Positions 1 to 8,049 of a DNA stretch of 19,770 bases are shown here, piece after piece. Source of the stretch: JBFMFE01 sp040752295. GTDB taxonomy: Bacteria; UBP15; UBA6099; JBFMBQ01. Position numbers and translations under genes: made by a program. The notes under the pieces are model-generated. The model ran no database searches and had not been told where the DNA came from. It saw only the letters and a program-made list of their open reading frames with translations. Each line of letters begins with the position of its first letter. Positions within the stretch are counted from its first letter, which is position 1. The stretch is from assembly GCA_040752295.1 (NCBI GenBank), contig JBFMFE010000171.1, forward strand, positions 1-19,770. The letters run 5' to 3'.

Positions 1-2
1 TC

Positions 3-53
3 ACCCCGCCCTGGCTCGGCGGAAAACCCCTGCGGATCGTTTTCACACCATGA
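3..53 (+). CDS. Possible C-terminal end of an upstream gene (partial)
   Basis: One forward frame is open from the window edge and ends in TGA at 51-53. It reads TPPWLGGKPLRIVFTP, which looks like an ordinary protein tail. A second frame is also open from the edge to about 135, so the assignment is weak. Nothing in 17 codons identifies a family. Confidence 0.25.
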   Translation, partial: TPPWLGGKPLRIVFTP

Positions 54-189
54 CCGCCACAGCCAAACCACGCCAAAAACTAGACCTGATTATGACGGTG
101 AAACCTTCCGCGAAAATCGGTGTTGAACGACCATGAAAAATCATCATCGGCTCCGCATTCTGTGGACGGAAATCGTATGGGTGAATGTA

Positions 190-231
190 GGGGCGAAAAA
201 TCTTTCGCCCCAACTCCATCCCGGAGGATGG
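190..231. repeat. Two adjacent hairpins, one of a dispersed-repeat type
   Basis: The first hairpin is GGGGCGAAA (190-198), a 4-base loop and TTTCGCCCC (203-211), a perfect 9-bp stem. The second is CCATCC (216-221), loop CGGA and GGATGG (226-231). The first resembles the GGGGCGAA...TTCGCCCC hairpins scattered through many bacterial genomes; that resemblance is from memory. Neither is followed by a T-run, so they do not look like intrinsic terminators. Confidence 0.55.
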
Positions 232-395
232 GGCCGGCGGTTTCCATCTTCACGGAGCGCTAAAGAGTACAGCAAGTCCATCTCGCCCTTGCCAAAAATG
301 CGAAAGTTCACGGCAGAGAAAACCCGTAAAAAACAGGTTGTGATGTGTTGGAAAGCCGGTTGAGTCTGGCGGCATCACAGAAGGTCCGTCCATCG

Positions 396-432
396 CCGCG
401 GCGGGGATTCACCGCGGAATGCGGTATATAAT
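396..432 (+). promoter_or_regulatory. Putative uvrC promoter with upstream inverted repeat
   Basis: A perfect TATAAT hexamer lies at 427-432, 14 bases before the uvrC ATG. No good -35 hexamer sits 16-18 bases upstream. Instead there are two CCGCGG sites (396-401 and 412-417) separated by 10 bases. They could form a hairpin or an operator. If transcription starts near 439, the leader would be only about 8 bases, which fits the absence of a ribosome binding site. No LexA-type box was seen. Confidence 0.35.
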
Positions 433-446
433 GAATTTGAACGGCC

Positions 447-2084
447 ATGATTGCGAAGAGCGTTCTGATCGAGAAGCTGAAGAGGGCGCCGGACAGGCCC
501 GGAGTGTATCTTTTCAAGGGCGGAGACGGCGCCGTGATTTACGTGGGGAAGGCTAAGTCGCTTCGTGGAAGGCTCGGGGCTTACGCCCGTGGCGGTGGGG
601 ACGAGTGGGACAAGGTCTCGAGCATAGTGCAGTCCGCGCGCGACGTGGACTACATACTGACGGAGACGGAACTCGAGGCGCTGCTGCTCGAGTGCACGCT
701 CATCAAGAAGCACTCCCCCCGTTTCAACGTGAGGATGAAGGACGACACGGGGTATCCGTATCTGAAGATAACGGCGGAGAAGTACCCGCGCCTCGTGTTC
801 GCGAGGCGGCGGGAGGACGACGGGGAGCGTTACTTCGGTCCCTACGCGTCATCGGGAAACGTGCGCAGGACGATGCGCTTTCTACAGAAGCTCTTTTCGC
901 TGCGCACGTGCGCGGAACTCAAAAAGGGGCCGTGCATGTACTACCACATCGGCGAGTGCGGGGGACCCTGCTGCGGGGAGACGACCGAGGAGGAGTACAT
1001 GCGGAACGTGGAATCGGTCGCCGCGTTTCTGCGGGGGCGGCGGCGCGGGCTGGTGGAGGAGCTGGAACGGGAGATGGAGGCGGCGGCGCGGAGGATGGAG
1101 TTCGAGCGCGCGGCAGTGATGAGGGACCGTGCGGAGGCGTTGAGGGACGTGATCAGCGAGGGGCAGAAGGTAGTGCTGCCGGCAGCGGTGGATTGCGACG
1201 TGATCGGCGCGGCGGCGGAGGAAGGCGCGGCGTGCGTCGAGGTGATGGTCGTGAGGGACGGACTGCTGTGCGGGCACGAGCCTTTTTTCATGGAGGACCC
1301 CTCGGAGGGCGCCGGGGGGACGCCCGTGGAAGGATTCATAAAACTGTACTACGCGCAGGCGCAGGACGTGCCGCCGGTCGTGATAGTGGGGGCGGATATC
1401 GGGGAGCGCGAGCTTGTCGAGAAGATGCTGCGGGAGAAAGCGGGTCGGGCGGTGGAGATAAAGTCGCCGAAGAGGGGACGGTTGAAAAAACTCCTCCTGC
1501 TCGCCGAAAAAAACGCGGAGCACCGCCTCGAAGCGGAGACGCGCAGGCGGCTCGAGCGCGAGGGCGCCGGGGGGAGGCAGGCGGCGGCGCTGGGGCGCAG
1601 GCTGGGCGGGGGGTTCGAGCCGAAACGCATCGTGGGGCTGGACGTCTCCACGATACACGGCGAGGCGACGGTGGGCGCGGCGGTGACGTTCCGGGACGGA
1701 ATGCCGCTCAAGAGCGGCTACAGGAAATTCATAATCCGGGGAAAAACGGACGACTTTTCGGCGATGAGGGAGATGGCGGCGCGGTACTTCAGGCGTGTGA
1801 GGGACGGCAAAGAGGACGCCCCGGACGTCGTGATAGTGGACGGCGGGCTGCCGCAGGTGTCCGCGGTGGAAGAAGGGCTTGCCGAGGCGGCGCCGGCGGA
1901 CGCGCCGGAGATAATGGGTTTTGCGAAGGAGAGCCGGATTTCCCACAGGGCGGGCGAGGACGAGCCGATACGCTTCGACGGGGACGAGGAGGCGCTGCGG
2001 CTTGTGATGAGGGTGGTTGCGGAAGCGCACCGCTTCGCCGTGACGTTTCACAGAAAAAAGCGGTCGAAGAAGATGTTCGACTGA
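447..2084 (+). CDS. uvrC: UvrC excinuclease subunit lacking the C-terminal HhH domain
   Basis: UvrC is the dual-incision nuclease of nucleotide excision repair; it is recruited by UvrB and cuts on both sides of a DNA lesion. The N-terminal GIY-YIG nuclease is clear (PGVY at 18-21, IYVG at 31-34, Glu82, Asn94). Next come a cysteine cluster (Cys155, 163, 171, 175/176) matching the Fe-S site of the family, a UVR UvrB-binding motif around 212-236, and the RNase H-like nuclease with Asp399, Asp465 and His528 (AEAHRF). The usual tandem helix-hairpin-helix domain after this point is absent: the 545-residue protein ends at KKMFD, whereas family members run to about 600. The usual RDEAHRF reads VAEAHRF. 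ATG start at 447 with no clear ribosome binding site. It precedes ogt by 13 bases, suggesting a repair operon. Confidence 0.95.
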   Translation: MIAKSVLIEKLKRAPDRPGVYLFKGGDGAVIYVGKAKSLRGRLGAYARGGGDEWDKVSSIVQSARDVDYILTETELEALLLECTLIKKHSPRFNVRMKDDTGYPYLKITAEKYPRLVFARRREDDGERYFGPYASSGNVRRTMRFLQKLFSLRTCAELKKGPCMYYHIGECGGPCCGETTEEEYMRNVESVAAFLRGRRRGLVEELEREMEAAARRMEFERAAVMRDRAEALRDVISEGQKVVLPAAVDCDVIGAAAEEGAACVEVMVVRDGLLCGHEPFFMEDPSEGAGGTPVEGFIKLYYAQAQDVPPVVIVGADIGERELVEKMLREKAGRAVEIKSPKRGRLKKLLLLAEKNAEHRLEAETRRRLEREGAGGRQAAALGRRLGGGFEPKRIVGLDVSTIHGEATVGAAVTFRDGMPLKSGYRKFIIRGKTDDFSAMREMAARYFRRVRDGKEDAPDVVIVDGGLPQVSAVEEGLAEAAPADAPEIMGFAKESRISHRAGEDEPIRFDGDEEALRLVMRVVAEAHRFAVTFHRKKRSKKMFD

Positions 2085-2097
2085 CGGGAGCAGGCAC

Positions 2098-2676
2098 GTG
2101 AAGTCACGCGGCGCTCCGGAAAAATCGGAGAGCGGGGGCGGCGGGACGCCGTCGTGGCACTGCTGGGAAAACGCCTGGGGGTGGTGCGGCGTGGCGTACA
2201 CGCGGAAGGGGATAAGGCGCTTCACGTTCGGCGAGGAGGGGATGGACGCGCTTGCGCGGCGGTTCGCTGGCGGGGGCGCGAGGCTGATATGGGAAAAAGC
2301 GCCGCCTCCCGCCGTGGCGGGCGCCGTGGAGCAGATAGACGGATATTTCGATGGCTTGTTGAGGGAGTTCAGCGTTCCGCTCGACCTCGAGGGGTACACG
2401 GATTTCACCTTGAGGGTGTGGGAAGCGGTGTCCGGGGTGCCGTACGGCGGGACCGTGAGTTACGGCGAGCTGGCGCGCAAAGTCGGGGCGCCGGGCGCCG
2501 CGAGGGCGGTGGGGAGGGCGCTCGGGGCGAACCCGGCGCCCGTGATCATCCCATGTCACAGGGTGATCAGGAAAAACGGCGGACTCGGCGGCTTTTCAAG
2601 GGGAGCGGGATGGAAGACGAGGCTTCTCGAACACGAGAGAAAGTTTCTTTGGGTTCGGCGGCTAGAACGCGCGTGA
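2098..2676 (+). CDS. ogt: Methylated-DNA--[protein]-cysteine S-methyltransferase
   Basis: This suicide repair protein moves the alkyl group from O6-alkylguanine to its own cysteine. The active site PCHRV holds Cys153. The helix-turn-helix segment carries the expected arginine finger and asparagine (AARAVGRALGANP, Arg136 and Asn145), followed by GGLGGFSRG. Residues 1-105 form a short, divergent N-terminal domain. The 192-residue length fits stand-alone Ogt/MGMT proteins rather than the bifunctional Ada. The start is GTG with a GGGAG ribosome binding site seven bases upstream, in the 13-base gap after uvrC, so the two are probably co-transcribed. It ends 17 bases from the convergent oxidoreductase gene, with no terminator visible between them. 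The symbol is a family-level choice. Confidence 0.93.
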   Translation: MKSRGAPEKSESGGGGTPSWHCWENAWGWCGVAYTRKGIRRFTFGEEGMDALARRFAGGGARLIWEKAPPPAVAGAVEQIDGYFDGLLREFSVPLDLEGYTDFTLRVWEAVSGVPYGGTVSYGELARKVGAPGAARAVGRALGANPAPVIIPCHRVIRKNGGLGGFSRGAGWKTRLLEHERKFLWVRRLERA

Positions 2677-2693
2677 CGCGCAATGAGAAGGGT

Positions 2694-4862
2694 TCAGGCG
2701 GTTTTTCCCGTGCGGAGGGCTTTGAGGATTCTGAACGTGGTCTCCGTTGTGAGTACGCTTGCCTCGAAGGGTATGGGGAGGGGCATCCCCGTCCTGAGCG
2801 ACTCGATGAAGGACGAGATTTCCGCGTGGAAGCCCTTGTCCTGTCCGGGCGTGAAGTGTTTTTTCCTTTTTCCGTCCGCGTGGAAAAGCGATGATTTGAA
2901 GTCGCGAATGACGCCCACGCACGAGCCGCCGATGACCTCGATGAACTCCTTCGGGTACGAGGCGGGTCCGGTGGCGGCGTAGATGACGCCGGCGAGCGAG
3001 CCGTTTCCGAAGCGCAGCGCCGCGATGAGGCAGTCGGACGAGGAGGGATCGTTGTCCGGCGCGCCCGTGACGGCGGTGACGGCGTCGGGTTCCGCGCCCG
3101 CGAAGTGAATCGCGAAATCCACGAAGTGGCAGACCTCGCCCACGATCCGCCCGCCCTCGGCGGGGTCGGTCAGCCACGACGCGGGGTCGAGCTTCCCGGC
3201 GTTGACGCGGTAATTCAAGACCACGGGGACGCCGAGGTCGTCGAAACGCTCCTTGAGGAACCGCGTGTGTGATGAGAACCTGCGGTTGAAGCCGACCATG
3301 AGCCTCGGCGGCGTGGAGTTTTCATCGGCGGAGAGCGCGCCGTAAACATTTTTCAGCTGGTCGAGTTGTTCGGTCGAGACGGCGAGGGGTTTTTCGAGGA
3401 AGACGGCTTTGCCCGCCTTGAGTGCGTCCGCCGCGATTGGCGCGTGGGAGGAATGCGGCGTGAGGATGAAGACGGCGGCGATTTCGGTGTCTTCGAGAAT
3501 TTCGGTGTAATCGGTGCGGATTTTTAGGAACCCGAACTTTCGCGCCGTCTGATTTGCCGATATGCCGGTGGCGGCGGCGATGGAGTGGAGTCTCGCGCCG
3601 GGGATTTTCGCGATGGCGGGCAGCAGGACGCCGCGTGCGAACGCGCCGGCGCCGATGACGCCGAGGTTCAGCTGGTCGGCGGGGGCGCGGGTTCGTCCCG
3701 GAGAGGGCGCGGCGTATACGGTTCGCGCGGCGTCCGCCGCGCCGGCGTACTCGAGCAGGATGCCCATCGCCCCCGCGGAGTGTTTTCCCTGGAGCAGGTC
3801 GTAGGCTTCCAGCGCCCGCTCGAACGGGAACGTGTGCGTGACGAGCTTTTCCGGGGAGGCTTTGCCGGCGGCGGCGAGTTCGAGAAAAGCCTTCATGTTC
3901 CTGTTCTCGGTCCACCTGACGTAGGCGTAGGGATAATCAACGCCGCGTTCCTCGTATGACGGGTCGTATCTTCCGGGTCCGTAAGCCATGGAGAGCTTGA
4001 GCGCGAGTTCCTTCTGGTAGTAGAGGTTTCTCGGTACGTCCATCCTGACGGTTCCGAGGGCGACGACGACGCCCCGGCGGCGTGAGATTTCGCCCGCGAC
4101 CTCGACCGGGCGGTTGCTGCCGGTTGAGGCGCAGATGATGACCGCGTCCACGCCGTTTCCGCCGGAGGCGTTGAGGGCGGCGCGGTGAAGGGCGTCGGGG
4201 TCGGAGGCGACGACGTCGGCGCAGCAGGATGCCGCGGCGGTGCGCCGCGCCGGGTTGGGGTCGGCGGCGATCACGAACGCCCCGGCGGCTTTCAGAAGCT
4301 GCACGGTGAGAAGCCCGACGACGCCGAGACCGATGACCGCGACCCTGTCGCCGATGGAGGCTTCGCTCTGGCGGACGCCCTGGAGCGCGATCGCTCCGAG
4401 CGTGACGAACGCCGCCTGCTGCGAGGTTACGCCCGCCGGCGCTTTCACGCACAGGTTCTTTGGGACGCAGTTGAATTCGGCGTGGCAGGCGAAGCCCGCG
4501 CCGCCGCACGCGACGCGGTCGCCGACGGCGAACTCCTCGCAGCCCTCGCCCGCCTCGACGACGACCCCGGAGCAGGTGTAGCCGAGCGGGACGGGTCTGT
4601 CCAGCGCGCTCTGCGCCTTGCGCACGGCGGAGATCAGCCCCTCCTGTTTCACCTTGTCGAGCACCTTTTTTACGAGATCGGGTCTTTTTTTAGCCTTGCC
4701 AAGGAGCGACGCCCTCGAAAGCTCGAGTATCTGCCTTTCGGTGCCCGGGCTTATGACCGAGTGCGCGGTGCGCACGAGAACAGAGGCGCGCCTGAGCGCA
4801 GGCGCGGGCGCCTCCTGTATCTCGAGCGTGCCGGTCCTGTAGCTTTGAACGATCTGTTTCAC
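2694..4862 (-). CDS. Bi-domain oxidoreductase (MDR dehydrogenase fused to Gfo/Idh/MocA)
   Basis: The 722-residue protein joins two NAD(P)-dependent dehydrogenases. Residues 1 to about 375 are a medium-chain (zinc alcohol dehydrogenase-like) reductase with Rossmann motif GLGVVG at 178-183. Residues about 398-722 are a Gfo/Idh/MocA domain with GAGAFARG at 404-411 and EKPLA at 490-494. The MDR half lacks the usual catalytic zinc Cys/His segments: ISPGTER stands where GICGxD is expected. This fused architecture is known from surface-polysaccharide loci; its substrate, probably a nucleotide sugar, is not evident. It is the last gene of the minus-strand glycan operon, 51 bases after the amidotransferase. 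The start is GTG with no obvious ribosome binding site, and the 3' end converges on ogt. Confidence 0.9.
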   Translation of the reverse strand: MKQIVQSYRTGTLEIQEAPAPALRRASVLVRTAHSVISPGTERQILELSRASLLGKAKKRPDLVKKVLDKVKQEGLISAVRKAQSALDRPVPLGYTCSGVVVEAGEGCEEFAVGDRVACGGAGFACHAEFNCVPKNLCVKAPAGVTSQQAAFVTLGAIALQGVRQSEASIGDRVAVIGLGVVGLLTVQLLKAAGAFVIAADPNPARRTAAASCCADVVASDPDALHRAALNASGGNGVDAVIICASTGSNRPVEVAGEISRRRGVVVALGTVRMDVPRNLYYQKELALKLSMAYGPGRYDPSYEERGVDYPYAYVRWTENRNMKAFLELAAAGKASPEKLVTHTFPFERALEAYDLLQGKHSAGAMGILLEYAGAADAARTVYAAPSPGRTRAPADQLNLGVIGAGAFARGVLLPAIAKIPGARLHSIAAATGISANQTARKFGFLKIRTDYTEILEDTEIAAVFILTPHSSHAPIAADALKAGKAVFLEKPLAVSTEQLDQLKNVYGALSADENSTPPRLMVGFNRRFSSHTRFLKERFDDLGVPVVLNYRVNAGKLDPASWLTDPAEGGRIVGEVCHFVDFAIHFAGAEPDAVTAVTGAPDNDPSSSDCLIAALRFGNGSLAGVIYAATGPASYPKEFIEVIGGSCVGVIRDFKSSLFHADGKRKKHFTPGQDKGFHAEISSFIESLRTGMPLPIPFEASVLTTETTFRILKALRTGKTA

Positions 4863-4886
4863 GTCACACCGCGCGGTCCGCCGCGG

Positions 4887-4903
4887 GGCGCCGGAGCGGC
4901 GCC
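4887..4903. repeat. GC hairpin in the amidotransferase-oxidoreductase gap
   Basis: GGCGCC at 4887-4892 and again at 4898-4903 flank a 5-base spacer, giving a 6-bp stem. A CCGCG-rich segment lies next to it. It sits between two genes of one operon, so it may be an mRNA-stability or attenuation element. There is no T-run. Confidence 0.4.
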
Positions 4904-4913
4904 TGCCGTGCGC

Positions 4914-6800
4914 TCAGGCGACGTATTGTTCGTACCATTCCATGAAGACGAGGAGCGCCCAGACGTGGAGCGAGAGGTCCCGCCTGCCGGAGTCGTGGAG
5001 AGCGAGGAGTTCACGGACGTAATCATAGTTGAAAAAGCCCGTTTTCACGAGTTTTTCCCGCGAGAGCCGGCTCGCGACGAGGGACTTGAGGTCGCGTTTG
5101 AGCCAGACGCCCATCGGAGGGTTGAAGCCGACTTTCGGGCGGGAGAGGATGTCCGGCGGCAATATCCCCTCCATAGCCCGCCTGAGGAGGGGCTTGTATT
5201 TCAGTCTTGAAATCTTCCATGCCATGGGGATTTCGCACATGGTCTCGATGAGGACGTGGTCAACGAACGGTGCGCGGGCTTCGAAACCGTGCGCCATTGT
5301 CATCTTGTCGTCGAACTCGAACTCGTTGCAGGGAAGGAAACTGCGGAGGTCCACGTAGTTGACCCTGTCCAGGAAGTCGAGGTCCGGGACCTGCGCGAAG
5401 AGATCGAGGAGGAACGATTCGGCGCGGTATGTCCCGATGGAGCGTTTCAGCGCCGGCGTGTAGAGCCGGTCACGCATGTGCGGATCGAAGTACGAGACCC
5501 AGAGCGTGTACATTTCTTCCGGGGGGAGGGTGTTGCCGGTCAGAAACTCCCGCAGGCGTCTCGGGGCGTGGCGTCCGGCGGTGTCTTCGGGGATGAGCGC
5601 CGCGGTTCTGGCGAGCAGTGCGCGCAGGGGGAAGGGGACGCGGCGGTAGTAGCGGGACAGGAGCGCGCCCAGGTACCGGGGATAGCCAGCGAAGGTTTCG
5701 TCGCCCCCTTCGCCGGAGAGGGCGACCTTGACGTGTCTTTTGAGTTCGCGGGCGAGGATGTAGGTGAGGATGGCGGTGGGATTGCCGAAAGGCTCGTCGA
5801 AGACGGAGACGGCGAGGGGGAGGAGACCGGCGCAGTCGGGCTTGACGACGATTTCCGTGTGGTCGGCGCCGAACAGTTCTGCGATGCGCCTCGCGGGTTC
5901 GCGCTCGTCGTAGAAATCGGCGCCGTCCTCGAACCCGATGGTGAACGTTCTCACCGGCGAGGACGAATGCCCGGCGAGCAGCGAGAGGACCGTCGAGGAG
6001 TCGAGTCCCCCGCTTACGAACGCGCCGATTGGCACGTCGCTGACCGTGTGGAGCTTCACGGTCTCCTCCATGAGAGGCAGGAGAAACTCCCGACATGCGG
6101 CGGGCGACGGGTCCTTGAGCGAGGGGACTCTTCCCTGCCTGACCGCGAGCTTCCAGTAGGTTTCGAGGCGTACGTTCCCGTTTTTCCACTCGAGGTACTG
6201 TCCCGGTTCGAGCTTGCTTATCCCCGAGAAGATGGTCTTGGGGGCGGGGACGTACAGGTATGTGAAGTAGTCGTCGAGGGCATGGAAGTTGATTTCCCTT
6301 GAGACGCCGGGGGAGAGAAGTATGGATTTCGCCTCGGAGGCGAAGAGGAGGGAATTGCCGAGGCGCGCGTAGTAGAGGGGTCTGATGCCGAGGCGGTCTC
6401 TGGCGAGGAAGAGGGTTTCGCGGTTTTTGTCCCAGAGCGCGAGGGCGAAGTTTCCGCGGAGGCGGCTGAGGCATTCGATGCCGAGGTCCTCGTAGAGGTG
6501 GACGATGGACTCGGTGTCGCTTTTGGAGCCGAAGGTATGTCCCCGTGCGATGAGTCCGGACATGAGTTCGGCGTAGTTGTAGATTTCGCCGTTGAAGACG
6601 ATGAAGACGGAGGAATCTTCATTGTGGATGGGCTGGCGGCCGGTTTCGAGGTCAATGATGGCGAGACGGCGGTGCCCGAGGCTGACGCGCTCGTGTGCGA
6701 TCATCCCCTCGTCGTCCGGGCCGCGGTGCGCGAGGGCGGCGCACATGCGGGCGAGGAGCGCATCGTCCCTGAAGCCGGCGAAGCCGCAGATTCCGCACAT
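4914..6800 (-). CDS. asnB: Asparagine synthase-like glutamine amidotransferase
   Basis: Proteins of this family hydrolyse glutamine and pass the ammonia to an ATP-activated carboxylate. The N-terminal glutaminase begins MCGICGF with the nucleophile Cys2, followed by AHRGPDDEG, GHRRLAIID and FNGEIYN. The synthetase domain has the pyrophosphate loop SGGLDSS at 263-269 and SGEGGDE further on. The 628-residue length fits the long AsnB type often found in polysaccharide loci, where such enzymes are thought to amidate sugar acids. True asparagine synthesis cannot be excluded. It lies 43 bases after one glycosyltransferase gene and 51 before the oxidoreductase gene, all on one strand. ATG start, with no visible ribosome binding site (AT-rich upstream). 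Confidence 0.93.
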   Translation of the reverse strand: MCGICGFAGFRDDALLARMCAALAHRGPDDEGMIAHERVSLGHRRLAIIDLETGRQPIHNEDSSVFIVFNGEIYNYAELMSGLIARGHTFGSKSDTESIVHLYEDLGIECLSRLRGNFALALWDKNRETLFLARDRLGIRPLYYARLGNSLLFASEAKSILLSPGVSREINFHALDDYFTYLYVPAPKTIFSGISKLEPGQYLEWKNGNVRLETYWKLAVRQGRVPSLKDPSPAACREFLLPLMEETVKLHTVSDVPIGAFVSGGLDSSTVLSLLAGHSSSPVRTFTIGFEDGADFYDEREPARRIAELFGADHTEIVVKPDCAGLLPLAVSVFDEPFGNPTAILTYILARELKRHVKVALSGEGGDETFAGYPRYLGALLSRYYRRVPFPLRALLARTAALIPEDTAGRHAPRRLREFLTGNTLPPEEMYTLWVSYFDPHMRDRLYTPALKRSIGTYRAESFLLDLFAQVPDLDFLDRVNYVDLRSFLPCNEFEFDDKMTMAHGFEARAPFVDHVLIETMCEIPMAWKISRLKYKPLLRRAMEGILPPDILSRPKVGFNPPMGVWLKRDLKSLVASRLSREKLVKTGFFNYDYVRELLALHDSGRRDLSLHVWALLVFMEWYEQYVA

Positions 6801-6843
6801 TTACAATAAATTTACCGTGTCGGGCGTCGAAAGCAAAGCGGGG

Positions 6844-8049
6844 TCAGCGCGAGAGGAGTTCTTCGTAGAGCGCCTGGGTTTTCCGCGCCATGACCCCGTG
6901 GGAGAAGAGTTTTTCAACCCGCGCCCTCGCCGCGGCGCCGAAACGGGTCATGAGTTCCTCGTCTTCGAGGATGGAAACCACCGCCTCCGCGATGGCCTTT
7001 TCGTCGCGGGGTTCGGCGATGAACCCCGTGACGCCGTGCTCGACCATGTCCCGGGCGCCGCCGCGGCTGGCGGCGACGACCGGCTTTCGCATCGCCATGG
7101 CTTCGAGGATGGAAACGGGCGCCGTGTCCGTCGGAGAGGCGAGGGCGAGCAGGTCGAACGAGGCGAGCGCCGCCGCGGAGTCACGCACGGAACCGGTGAA
7201 GATCACACGGTCTCCCAGATTCATGCTTTCGACGAGGCGGTGGAGCGAATCCCTGTACGGGAAATCCTCAGGCTCGTCGGCGTCGCCGACGATGACGAGG
7301 AGGGAGTCGGGCACGCGCTCGATTACGGCGGGGAGCGCGGCGATCAGGTGATGGACTCCCTTCTTCGGCGCCACTCTTCCGAGGTATCCGATGACCTTGT
7401 GGCGGTTTTTGACGCCGAATTTTTCGCGGAAGGCGCGTCCCCCGCGGTCAGGCGTGAATTTCCCGGCGTCAATGCCGTTGAAAACCGTAACGACGCGCGG
7501 GGCGCCCGCCGCTTTAAAGTCGAACAGCGGCTTCAGAACGGAGGCGATGATGACGACCCTGTCCGAGAGCGCGGCGATCACCCGGTTATAGAGCCGGAGA
7601 ACGAAGGGGGGGAGATAATCGAGGATTTCGTGGACGTGTGTGACGTGGGGGATGCGCAGCAGCCTCGCGGCGAACGCCGCGCCTAAGAACGCGCTGGAGT
7701 GTGAATGGACGAGGTCGATCCGCTCGCGGCGGCATATCGCGATCAGTCGCAGGACGCAGCGCACGAGGAGAAGCGAGTACGACAGGTAATACAGGGGATT
7801 TTTAAGCCTGCGCACGACGAGATGTCTTCCGAAGCCCAGGTAAACCATCCGCGCCCCGGCGCTCACGAAGGCGGAGTCGAAGGGGCCTGGGGCGGGCGCG
7901 GCGACGATGAACTCGAACCTACCGCGGTCGGCGCCGGCGATGATCCCCGCGATCACCTCTTTCACGCCGCTCGCGCCGGTGCCTTCGTGCCCGATGTAAT
8001 ACGGGAAAACCAGCAGTACCGTTGACCTGCCGGAGCCTGAACGGTTCAT
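6844..8049 (-). CDS. Glycosyltransferase, family 4 type (GT-B)
   Basis: A 401-residue GT-B glycosyltransferase that would transfer a sugar from a nucleotide sugar to a lipid-linked acceptor at the cytoplasmic face of the membrane. The N-terminal half starts VLLVFPYYIG and contains HVHEI. The C-terminal half has VFNGID, GYLGRVAPKKG and the donor-binding stretch PTDTAPVSILEAMAMRKPVV. There the first Glu of the EX7E motif is Asp and the second is intact. I chose ATG 8049 because it overlaps the stop of the preceding gene as ATGA and starts directly in the domain. The frame is open to 8313, but that extension is antisense-like, Arg-rich and inside the upstream gene. Sugar specificity cannot be read from sequence. 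Confidence 0.9.
   Translation of the reverse strand: MNRSGSGRSTVLLVFPYYIGHEGTGASGVKEVIAGIIAGADRGRFEFIVAAPAPGPFDSAFVSAGARMVYLGFGRHLVVRRLKNPLYYLSYSLLLVRCVLRLIAICRRERIDLVHSHSSAFLGAAFAARLLRIPHVTHVHEILDYLPPFVLRLYNRVIAALSDRVVIIASVLKPLFDFKAAGAPRVVTVFNGIDAGKFTPDRGGRAFREKFGVKNRHKVIGYLGRVAPKKGVHHLIAALPAVIERVPDSLLVIVGDADEPEDFPYRDSLHRLVESMNLGDRVIFTGSVRDSAAALASFDLLALASPTDTAPVSILEAMAMRKPVVAASRGGARDMVEHGVTGFIAEPRDEKAIAEAVVSILEDEELMTRFGAAARARVEKLFSHGVMARKTQALYEELLSR

Larger units (their letters stand above)
54..446. other. Intergenic region upstream of uvrC
   Basis: About 390 bases with no convincing gene. A 76-codon ORF at 133-363 has low-complexity, repeat-derived composition and no recognisable family, so it was not called. 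The region contains two adjacent small hairpins (190-231), a CCGCGG inverted repeat (396-417) and a TATAAT box (427-432) just before uvrC. The rest shows nothing interpretable. Confidence 0.6.

Noticed and set aside
190..231. Rho-independent terminator upstream of uvrC
   Set aside because: The hairpins are good but no T-run follows on either strand; a dispersed repeat is more likely.
605..2101. Long open frame overlapping uvrC in another forward frame
   Set aside because: Arg/Gly-rich, no family pattern, wholly inside a clear uvrC; typical shadow frame in GC-rich DNA. The same applies to other long overlapping frames, for example 882-2408 (-), 4185-5210 (+), 5256-6302 (+), 8022-9239 (+) and 15463-16290 (-).
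4914..6800. Assignment to an exosortase-associated amidotransferase system
   Set aside because: Length and motifs are compatible, but no exosortase, PEP-CTERM protein or other system gene is visible in the window.
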